From: Vicinamibacteria bacterium
Lineage (GTDB): Bacteria; Acidobacteriota; Vicinamibacteria; Vicinamibacterales; 2-12-FULL-66-21
DNA length: 14,711 bases
NCBI GenBank assembly: GCA_025937075.1
Contig: JAICSD010000057.1
Coordinates: forward strand, 1 to 14,711
Direction of reading: 5' to 3'
Shown: piece by piece, positions 6,239-12,078 of the stretch
Position numbering within the stretch: the first letter of the stretch is position 1
Layout: the number at the start of each line of letters is the position of its first letter
Program-made: the position numbers and the translations under genes
Notes under the pieces: model-generated
Told to the model about the DNA's origin: nothing
What the model saw: the letters and a program-made list of their open reading frames with translations, nothing else
Databases searched by the model: none

Positions 6239-6880
6239 ATGCACGGACGTGTAACCAATCGGATCGAGCGAATCGTCGTGGCCACGGCGATTGCCGTGAT
6301 GTTCGCCGCGGCTTCGATTTTTGCGCAGGCGCCTGCAGCCAGCTCCGCCGCTGCGAGCCAGAATGTCTGGCAGGTGGACTCGTCCCACACATCCGCCCAG
6401 TTCAGCGTCAAGCACCTGCTGGTCTCGACCGTTCGCGGGACACTCGGCAAGGTGTCGGGGACAATCCGCTACGATGGCCGGTCCGTCGAGAGCATTGCAG
6501 CCGATATCTCCATCGACGTGAACGGCGTCAACACCGGCCAGGAGAACCGCGACCGCGACTTGCGGTCGGACAGCTTCTTCGACCTGGCGAAGTATCCCAC
6601 CGTGACGTTCAAGTCCAAGCGCGTCGAAGCCCCGGGCGAAGGCGGGTTCCGGCTCGTGGGCGACCTGACGATGCACGGTGTGACGAAGGAGATCGCGCTC
6701 GACGTCGACGGGCCATCGCCGATTCTGAAGCAGCCGAATGGCAGGCTCAAGATAGGCGCGTCCGCGGCCACGAAGCTCAACCGAAAAGATTTCGGCCTGC
6801 TCTACAACAAGATGGTCGAAGCCGCGCCTGTCGTCAGCGACGAGGTGCAGGTTCAGATCGACATCGAAGCCAACAAGTAG
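6239..6880 (+). CDS. YceI family periplasmic protein
   Basis: 213 residues: a signal peptide (~1-30, hydrophobic core VVATAIAVMFAAASIFAQ) followed by a ~170-residue YceI lipocalin-like beta barrel, the usual family size. Family hallmarks: WQVDSSHTSAQFSVKHLLVSTVRGTL, then GKVSGTIRYDG, ENRDRDLRSDSFFDLAKYPTVTFKSK, GDLTMHGVTKEIALDV, and a C-terminal DFGLLYNK/DEVQVQIDIEA strand pair. Characterised relatives bind polyisoprenoid or other amphiphilic molecules in the periplasm, and some are stress- or alkaline-pH-induced; the ligand here is unknown. The start is set by the AGGGGAGG ribosome binding site. It lies 22 bases after terC and is likely the last gene of the run beginning at 1242; the next gene is convergent. 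No cysteine lipobox is seen, so a soluble periplasmic product is expected. Confidence 0.94.
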   Translation: MHGRVTNRIERIVVATAIAVMFAAASIFAQAPAASSAAASQNVWQVDSSHTSAQFSVKHLLVSTVRGTLGKVSGTIRYDGRSVESIAADISIDVNGVNTGQENRDRDLRSDSFFDLAKYPTVTFKSKRVEAPGEGGFRLVGDLTMHGVTKEIALDVDGPSPILKQPNGRLKIGASAATKLNRKDFGLLYNKMVEAAPVVSDEVQVQIDIEANK

Positions 6881-7045
6881 GTGCTGCCGCTCGTCCTCGC
6901 TGGTTTCGTTTGGTTTCAGAATCCCGCGTCGAGGACGCGATCTCCCGATCGTTCCACAGCGACTACGGCGATGGGACGACCGCGAGCGCGCGGACTACCT
7001 CGTGTTCACGGCTACCTCGCGCAAGTGAAGCTGCGCGCGACGAAA
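6881..7045. other. Convergent intergenic spacer with no supported gene
   Basis: This gap between the yceI stop and the M28 stop holds no convincing gene. A GTG immediately after the yceI stop opens a 71-codon frame starting LPLVLAGFVWFQN, but the rest is Arg/Thr/Ser-rich with no recognisable similarity. A second frame at 6972-7028 (WDDRERADYLVFTATSRK then stop) has GC-ending codons like the surrounding genes, so a decayed gene cannot be excluded. Confidence 0.4.
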
Positions 7046-7061
7046 AGCGCGACGACGCGCT
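7043..7061 (-). terminator. Possible intrinsic terminator of the M28 peptidase gene
   Basis: On the minus strand AGCGCG, loop TCGT and CGCGCT form a 6-bp GC-rich stem (7061-7046) followed by TTT, giving a run of four T including the last stem base. It overlaps the stop codon of the M28 gene. The short stem and short T-run make this only a moderate call. Confidence 0.4.
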
Positions 7062-8475
7062 ACCGCAGCCGCTCGGGCATCTCGGCAATCACGTAGGTCA
7101 TCACCGCGACGGCGGCAGTCGAGCGCGCCACGTCCATCGGATCGATCTTGTCGATCGTGTCGGCGGGCGTGTGATGGATCAGGAAGTAGTTGCCGTCCAC
7201 TTCGAGGGAAAGCGCGGGGACGTTGGCCTGCTGCACGCTCGGGCCGATGTCGGCGCCGCCGCCTCCCTGCGAGATGCCGTCGGCCTGGATGCCTGACAAC
7301 AGCGTCGCGATGTCGCGCACGCGCGCGCGCGCCCGCTCGCTCCCGCTGAATCCGAATCCGCGGGGGCGGAAGACGCCCGAATCCGACTCCATCATCATCA
7401 CGTGGTTGCCAAGTTCCGCCTGGTGCGCGTCGCGATACGCCAGCCCGCCGCGTCCGCCGTTCTCCTCGTTCGTCCAGAAGACGACGCGCACCGTGCGCCG
7501 CGGGCGCAGGTTCAATCGCTTCATCAGGCGCAGCGCCTCCCACGTCACGACGCAGCCGCCGCCGTCGTCCGTCGACCCGGTCCCGACGTCCCACGAATCG
7601 AAGTGTCCGCCGATGACGACCATTTCGTCGGGGCGCTCGCGTCCTTTCAGCTCGCCGACGACGTTCGCGGAGTCCGCGTCCGGGAGAAACTGCGCTTCCA
7701 TCATCAGGCGGAGGCGGACGGGCGTGCCTCGGTCGAGCATGCGCTGCAGCCGCGCTGCGTCCTCGGCGGTGATCGCCGCCGCAGGAATCCTGGGCTGGTC
7801 GTCGGCGTATGTGAGCGTCCCGGTGTGCGGCGTCCGCAGTCCCGCGGGTCCGACCGAGCGCACCAGCGCTGCGGCCGCACCGAGGGAGGCGGCGCGCGAT
7901 GGACCCGCCGTCCGGTAGCGCACCGTCTCGCCGTACGACGTGAACGGGACGTTGAAGAGGACGATACGCCCTTTCGCGCGATCGTGTGCCGCATCGAGCT
8001 CGTCGAAGCTGTGCACGATCAGGACGTCTCCTTCGATGCCGCCTTTCGGCGTCCCGACGCTGTTGCCGAGACCGAGCATCACGAGCGGCTGCGGGGTCGG
8101 CGCCACGATCTCGAGGCTCTCGCGTCCGCGCACCCAATGCGGGACCTTGACAGGCTCCGCGTGCACGTTCTCCAGGCCGTCGCGCTTCATTTCCTCCACG
8201 GCCCAGCGGATGGCCGCTTCCAGGTTCGGCGATCCGCTCAATCTGTTTCCGAACGTATCGCCGATATACGCGAGCCGCTGCCAGGCCTCGTCCGACGCGA
8301 GCGCCGCGCCCACCAGGCGTGAGGCGGCGTCCTGATAGGGCGCCAGCCACTCGGGCGAGCCCGCGGGCCGGGCATCGAGAGAAGGCGGCGGAAACTGCGC
8401 GAGCGGGTGTGCTGGGACGAACCCGAGGGACGCGATCATGAGAGTGGAGGAAACCAGCGTGCGACGAGCAGACAT
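7060..8475 (-). CDS. Secreted M28 family zinc metallopeptidase (carboxypeptidase Q-like)
   Basis: 471 residues with an N-terminal signal peptide (MSARRTLVSSTLMIASLGF, likely cut near HPLAQ). Exported di-zinc exopeptidase of the M28 clan MH. Co-catalytic zinc motifs are complete: GGHFDSWDVGTGSTDDGGG (H291, D293, D303/D304), FWTNEENGGRGG (E337, E338), MESDSG (D365) and a C-terminal HHTPADT (H434/H435). Residues ~130-265, inserted between the N-terminal part and the catalytic core, match the position of a protease-associated (PA) domain as in the mammalian carboxypeptidase Q group, which the DSWDVG and WEALRLMKRLNLRPRRTVR stretches resemble. Probable role: trimming peptides in the periplasm or outside the cell. 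The start ATG at 8475 has no Shine-Dalgarno but a TAGAAT box six bases upstream. It is divergent from the 8573 peptidase and convergent with yceI. Confidence 0.93.
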   Translation of the reverse strand: MSARRTLVSSTLMIASLGFVPAHPLAQFPPPSLDARPAGSPEWLAPYQDAASRLVGAALASDEAWQRLAYIGDTFGNRLSGSPNLEAAIRWAVEEMKRDGLENVHAEPVKVPHWVRGRESLEIVAPTPQPLVMLGLGNSVGTPKGGIEGDVLIVHSFDELDAAHDRAKGRIVLFNVPFTSYGETVRYRTAGPSRAASLGAAAALVRSVGPAGLRTPHTGTLTYADDQPRIPAAAITAEDAARLQRMLDRGTPVRLRLMMEAQFLPDADSANVVGELKGRERPDEMVVIGGHFDSWDVGTGSTDDGGGCVVTWEALRLMKRLNLRPRRTVRVVFWTNEENGGRGGLAYRDAHQAELGNHVMMMESDSGVFRPRGFGFSGSERARARVRDIATLLSGIQADGISQGGGGADIGPSVQQANVPALSLEVDGNYFLIHHTPADTIDKIDPMDVARSTAAVAVMTYVIAEMPERLR

Positions 8476-8481
8476 CCCGTC

Positions 8482-8487
8482 ATTCTA
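8482..8487 (-). promoter_or_regulatory. -10-like hexamer for the M28 gene (leaderless candidate)
   Basis: The minus strand reads TAGAAT (8487-8482), then GACGGG, then the ATG at 8475. A standard -10 to +1 spacing places transcription initiation on or beside the A of the start codon. There is no TTGACA-like -35 at the right distance. Confidence 0.4.
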
Positions 8488-8509
8488 TCGGTGAGCACCT
8501 TCCCCGTCC

Positions 8510-8544
8510 CGATCCTGGACCCCGGACCCCGGATCCCGCCTCCC
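8510..8544 (+). repeat. C-rich heptamer array between divergent peptidase genes
   Basis: Five consecutive 7-base units: CGATCCT, GGACCCC, GGACCCC, GGATCCC, GCCTCCC. Two are identical and the rest vary at 1-4 positions. The array precedes the TAAACT box of the 8573 gene by 13 bases. It resembles the CACCCCG arrays near 900 and 1200 in period, in C-richness and in orientation toward a start codon. Confidence 0.6.
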
Positions 8545-8555
8545 GGCGGCGCTCT

Positions 8556-8563
8556 TATAAACT
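8556..8563 (+). promoter_or_regulatory. -10-like element for the 8573 metallopeptidase gene
   Basis: TATAAACT contains both a TATAAA and a TANNNT (TAAACT, 8558-8563) hexamer, the only AT-rich patch in a GC-rich spacer. The ATG at 8573 follows nine bases later with no Shine-Dalgarno, so the transcript would have little or no leader. Confidence 0.45.
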
Positions 8564-8572
8564 GAAGCGTTC

Positions 8573-9613
8573 ATGCCGCCGCAGCATCCCGTCATACCTG
8601 TCGACGAATGGGCGTCCTGGCCCGACGAACGCCTGCTCGATCTCCGCATGTGCGAGCTTGGCGTCACCATCGAGGGAAGCGCGCTGGAGCCGCGCATTCA
8701 GGAGCTCGATGCCGAGCTGCACGCGCGAGGCTTGACGTCTTTCCGGCCGCATTTCTGGCTGTCAGACGAGTGGTTCACCCCTGACGGCGTCGCCGGCGTG
8801 GCCATTCCCTTCTACCTGGCGCACCCGCGGCTCGAGAAGCTCGAACGCGCGCAGATGCTGGAGGTGGAGGGGGGCACACCGGAATGGTGCATGCGGATTC
8901 TCCGGCACGAGGCGGGGCACGCGATCGACAACGCCTACAAGCTGCGGCTCCGTCGGCGGCGCCAGCAGATCTTCGGGCCGTCCTATCGCGCGTATCCGGA
9001 GTACTACACGCCCAAGCCGTACAGCAAGAGCTTCGTGCTGCACCTCGATAGCTGGTACGCGCAGAGCCATCCGGACGAGGATTTTGCGGAAACGTTCGCG
9101 GTGTGGCTCTATCCGCAGTCCGACTGGCGCGTGCGCTATGCGGACTGGCCCGCGCTGAAGAAGCTCGAATACATGGACGCGCTGCTGCACGAGGTCGCGC
9201 ACAAGCCGATGCTCGTCGAGTCACGGCGGCGTGTCGACCCGCTGCCGTCCATCCGGAAGACGCTGCGGGCCCATTACGAACGCAAGCGCCGCCACTACGG
9301 TCTGCTCCATCCCGACTTCTACGATCGCGACCTCCGGCGCCTGTTTTCGGACGCGCCGGAGTTTGCGGGCAACATGAAGGCGGCCCGCTTCATCGCGCGC
9401 GTCAGGAAGGAGGCCCGCCGCATGGTCGCGGCCTGGACGGGCGAATACCAGTACACGATCGACCAGGTGATCGAGGCGATGATCCGGCGCGCCAATGAGC
9501 TGAACCTGCGCCTTGCCGCACCCGAAGAACCGGCGAAGCTCTCGTTCCTCGTCCTCCTGACCGTCCAGACGATGAACTACTTGCACAGCGGTCGGCACCG
9601 GGTGGCGTTGTAG
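8573..9613 (+). CDS. Putative zinc metallopeptidase with HEAGH motif
   Basis: 346 residues, no signal peptide or membrane segment, so probably cytosolic. The core is H112-E113-A-G-H116 in LRHEAGHAIDNAY, the HExxH signature of zincin peptidases. About 55 residues on, DEDFAETFAVWL offers E173 as the likely third zinc ligand (gluzincin-like arrangement; inference). Preceding strands (TSFRPHFWLSDEWFTPDGVAGVAIPFYL) and the PEYYTPKPYSKSFVLHLDSWYAQ stretch between the ligands look conserved, but I cannot tie them to a characterised family; 'putative zinc-binding metallopeptidase' is the honest label. A second HExxH-like string, HEVAH at 206-210, lies further on and is probably part of a helix. The C-terminal third is rich in Arg and Lys. 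The ATG at 8573 is chosen because it directly follows the -10-like TATAAACT; it lacks a Shine-Dalgarno. The gene is divergent from the M28 peptidase and ends in the hairpin at 9614. Confidence 0.78.
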   Translation: MPPQHPVIPVDEWASWPDERLLDLRMCELGVTIEGSALEPRIQELDAELHARGLTSFRPHFWLSDEWFTPDGVAGVAIPFYLAHPRLEKLERAQMLEVEGGTPEWCMRILRHEAGHAIDNAYKLRLRRRRQQIFGPSYRAYPEYYTPKPYSKSFVLHLDSWYAQSHPDEDFAETFAVWLYPQSDWRVRYADWPALKKLEYMDALLHEVAHKPMLVESRRRVDPLPSIRKTLRAHYERKRRHYGLLHPDFYDRDLRRLFSDAPEFAGNMKAARFIARVRKEARRMVAAWTGEYQYTIDQVIEAMIRRANELNLRLAAPEEPAKLSFLVLLTVQTMNYLHSGRHRVAL

Positions 9614-9634
9614 GGCGGCCCTTTCAGGGCCGCC
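9614..9634 (+). terminator. Hairpin after the metallopeptidase gene, likely terminator
   Basis: GGCGGCCCT, loop TTC, AGGGCCGCC form a perfect 9-bp stem beginning one base after the stop codon. The following TAAAGG has no T-run, so it may stabilise RNA or act with Rho rather than be a classical intrinsic terminator. Confidence 0.55.
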
Positions 9635-9647
9635 TAAAGGCCCACCC

Positions 9648-9659
9648 TCGGGCGCCCGA
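9648..9659. repeat. Perfect 12-base palindrome upstream of the TonB receptor gene
   Basis: TCGGGCGCCCGA is self-complementary and lies 9 bases before the TATATC -10-like hexamer, so it overlaps the region where a -35 would be. It could be an operator half-site pair, or the tail of the preceding terminator region. Confidence 0.35.
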
Positions 9660-9664
9660 AAATG

Positions 9665-9673
9665 TGGTATATC
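9665..9673 (+). promoter_or_regulatory. Possible extended -10 promoter for the TonB receptor gene
   Basis: TGGTATATC matches an extended -10 (TG, one base, then TATATC). It lies about 70 bases before the ATG at 9742, leaving an untranslated leader of about 60 bases, unlike the near-leaderless promoters elsewhere in this window. No clear -35 is seen. Confidence 0.3.
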
Positions 9674-9730
9674 AGCCACGCTCAATTTCAACAGATACAG
9701 GCACTTGGAGCCAGCGCCGGCTGGCGCCAG

Positions 9731-9735
9731 AGGAG
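9731..9735 (+). promoter_or_regulatory. Shine-Dalgarno for the TonB receptor gene
   Basis: AGGAG, six bases before the ATG at 9742. It decides the start in favour of 9742, directly before the signal peptide, over the upstream in-frame GTG at 9664. Confidence 0.7.
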
Positions 9736-9741
9736 CAGCTC

Positions 9742-11937
9742 ATGAAGGTCGTGTGTCGATATGCGTTGGCCGCGGCGATCGTGCTCGCCGCCGGGCCCGC
9801 CGTGCGCGCCCAGCAGGCGTCCGGGACCGCGCAATCCTCGGGACAGCAGCAGCCGGAACAGAAGCCCGAGCAGAACCCCGAGGAGCCGCAGAAATATGAG
9901 GAGACCGTCGTGGTCTCCGCCTCGAAGACGGAAGAGAAGCTCATCAATGCGCCCGCAACCATGACGGTCATCGGTGCGCAGACGATTCAGAGTGCTCCGA
10001 GCCAGAACTTCGCCGAGCTGCTCCGTGCCGTTCCCGGCGTGAACCTGACGCAGGTCTCCGCGCGCGACATCAACGTGACCGCTCGCGGGGCAACGGGCAC
10101 GCTCGCCACCGGCCAGCTCGCGCTGCTCGACGGCCGCAGTCTGTATCAAGACTTCTTCGGCTTCGTGATGTGGGACTTCCTCCCCGTGAACCTGAACGAG
10201 ATCAAGCAGGTCGAGGTAATTCGCGGGCCCGCGTCCGCGGTGTGGGGCGCCAACGCGCTGTACGGCGTCGTCAACGTGATTACCAAGTCGCCGCGCGAGA
10301 TGCAGGGCACCAGCTTCACGATGGGGATCGGTGGCTTCGATCGATCGACGAGCACCGTCGATCAGAGCGCGGGCACGCTCTTCTACATCAGCGGGACGCA
10401 CGCGCAGGCGGTGAACGACCGCTGGTCCTACAAGATCTCCGCGGGCGGCTACGTCCAGGATCCGCTGCCCCGGCCAACGGGCCAGATTCCCTGCACGATT
10501 GCCGACGTCTGCAAGTCGCAGACGACCGTCTACCCACCGTTCACCAACGAAGGCACGAGCCAGCCGAAGTTCGACGCGCGCGCCGACTACGATTATCCGG
10601 ATGGCCGCAAGCTGTCGTTCGCGGGCGGTGTCTCGGGGACGAAGGGGATCATGCACTCGGGCATCGGGCCGTTCAACATCAACAACGGCTCGGTGATGGG
10701 GTACGGGAAGATCAACTACTCGCAGAAGGGATTCAAGGCGGCGTTCTTCACGAACATTCTCGACGGCGATGCCGATAACCTGCTGACGCGCGACCTGCAG
10801 GGCAACCCGATCATCTTCAACTTCAAGACGAACACGTACGACTTCGAAGCCTCGAACGTCCAGACGTTCCAGCAGAAGCACGTCGTCACCTACGGCGGCA
10901 ACCTCCGGTACAACAGCTTCGATCTGTCGCTCGCGCCGGATGGCGACAACCGCACGGAGGGTGGCGCCTACGTGCAGGACGAGATCTTCCTGTCGCGCAT
11001 GTACCGCCTGGTGGCCGGCGCACGCGTCGATCGCTTCGATTACCTGAACGATTTCGTGTTCTCGCCGCGTGTGACGTTCATGGTGAAGCCGGCCGAGAAC
11101 CAGACCGTCCGGATCTCCTACAACCGCGCGTACCGTTCCCCTTCGGTCGTGAACAACTTCCTCGACGTCACGATCGCGCAGCCGCTCGATCTGACGCCGT
11201 TCGCCGTTCTCAATCCGGCACTGAAGGGACGCATCTTTCCGCTCGCCGTCAAATCCGTGGGCAACCCGGATCTCACCGAGACGTCGCTCGACGCGTTCGA
11301 GCTCGGCTACTCCGGCATCATCGCCCAGGGACGCGCCATTCTCTCGGCTGCCTTCTACGTGAACCGGACGAAGGACGATATCCTGTTCACCGAGAAGCCG
11401 GGGACGCGCTACGGTCCGCTGAATCCTCCGCCCGGTTGGGCATTGACGGGTCTGCCGACCTTCGTCATCCCGCCGAACGTGCTTCCGTCGACGTTCACGT
11501 ATCTGAACTTCGGGCGCACGACACAGAAGGGCCTCGAGCTCGGCGTCAACGCGACGATCAACCCGAGCCTCGCGGGGTTCGTGAACTATTCGTTTCAAGC
11601 GCGCCCGGAGCCGGACGGATTCGACATCAGCGAGCTGAACCTGCCGGCGAAGAACCGGTTCAACATCGGCGTCAACTACAACCGTGGCCGGTGGCTCGGC
11701 GATGTGACCGTCTCCTATTCGGGCAAGGCGTTCTGGCAGGACGTGTTGAGCGATCCGTATCACGGCACGACCGACGCCTACACGCTCATCAACGGCGGCG
11801 CCGGCGTGAAGTGGGCGAAAAATCGGGTGACCACGTCGGTGAAGGTGATCAATCTGGCGAATCAGGAAGTTCAGCAGCACGTGTTCGGAGATATCCTGAA
11901 GCGGCAGGTCGTCGGGGAATTGAGAGTACAGTTCTAA
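9742..11937 (+). CDS. TonB-dependent outer-membrane receptor
   Basis: 731 residues, the usual size of a plain plug-plus-barrel receptor. Signal peptide ~1-23 (MKVVCRYALAAAIVLAAGPAVRA), then a Gln/Pro/Glu-rich linker (24-51) and a TonB-box-like YEETVVVSA (52-60). The plug spans ~66-185: NAPATMTVIGAQTIQS, FAELLRAVPGVNLTQ, NVTARG, LALLDGRSLYQD, EVIRGPASAVWGANALYGVVNVITK. The 22-strand barrel follows and ends in VVGELRVQF, with the terminal Phe used for outer-membrane insertion. Two cysteines close together (PCTIADVCK, near residue 250) probably form a disulfide in an extracellular loop. It imports a substrate (siderophore, cobalamin, glycan or other) that cannot be told from sequence; no CarbopepD-regulatory-like or SusD partner is present. 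It stands alone between a hairpin upstream and a hairpin-rich spacer downstream, so it is probably a single transcript. Confidence 0.93.
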   Translation: MKVVCRYALAAAIVLAAGPAVRAQQASGTAQSSGQQQPEQKPEQNPEEPQKYEETVVVSASKTEEKLINAPATMTVIGAQTIQSAPSQNFAELLRAVPGVNLTQVSARDINVTARGATGTLATGQLALLDGRSLYQDFFGFVMWDFLPVNLNEIKQVEVIRGPASAVWGANALYGVVNVITKSPREMQGTSFTMGIGGFDRSTSTVDQSAGTLFYISGTHAQAVNDRWSYKISAGGYVQDPLPRPTGQIPCTIADVCKSQTTVYPPFTNEGTSQPKFDARADYDYPDGRKLSFAGGVSGTKGIMHSGIGPFNINNGSVMGYGKINYSQKGFKAAFFTNILDGDADNLLTRDLQGNPIIFNFKTNTYDFEASNVQTFQQKHVVTYGGNLRYNSFDLSLAPDGDNRTEGGAYVQDEIFLSRMYRLVAGARVDRFDYLNDFVFSPRVTFMVKPAENQTVRISYNRAYRSPSVVNNFLDVTIAQPLDLTPFAVLNPALKGRIFPLAVKSVGNPDLTETSLDAFELGYSGIIAQGRAILSAAFYVNRTKDDILFTEKPGTRYGPLNPPPGWALTGLPTFVIPPNVLPSTFTYLNFGRTTQKGLELGVNATINPSLAGFVNYSFQARPEPDGFDISELNLPAKNRFNIGVNYNRGRWLGDVTVSYSGKAFWQDVLSDPYHGTTDAYTLINGGAGVKWAKNRVTTSVKVINLANQEVQQHVFGDILKRQVVGELRVQF

Positions 11938-11965
11938 TGTGCATGGTTGTTTAGGGTCGGACGTT

Positions 11966-12071
11966 GCCGGGGCGCAGCCCCGGCGGCGCGCACGGCGCGC
12001 CCGCGAGGAAGCGGAGCGGGGCGCAGGGGTCCCCGCGAGCGACCGAGCCGGGGTTCGGGGCAGAGCCCCGA
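11966..12071. repeat. Hairpin-rich intergenic element with imperfect direct repeat
   Basis: Three tight stem-loops with 3-base loops: 11966-11984 (GCCGGGGC / GCA loop, 8 bp), 11985-12001 (GGCGCGC / ACG, 7 bp) and 12055-12071 (TCGGGGC / AGA, 7 bp). Between the second and third, GCGGGG at 12016-12021 can pair with CCCCGC at 12031-12036. Two 21-base blocks, 12001-12021 and 12033-12053, both start CCGCGAG and end GGGG. The element may terminate the TonB receptor transcript, but it is larger than a terminator needs to be and looks like a REP/BIME-type repeat. Confidence 0.5.
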
Positions 12072-12078
12072 TTGAAAG

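Noticed and set aside
6995..8350. 451-codon minus-strand frame overlapping the M28 gene
   Set aside because: Shifted frame of the M28 gene; Arg-rich without motifs, while the M28 frame has all zinc ligands.
8778..8793. Search of coding regions for CRISPR, tRNA or IS features
   Set aside because: No direct-repeat/spacer pattern, no tRNA cloverleaf with a CCA-type acceptor, and no transposase motif found; the heptamer arrays have no spacers and are not CRISPR.
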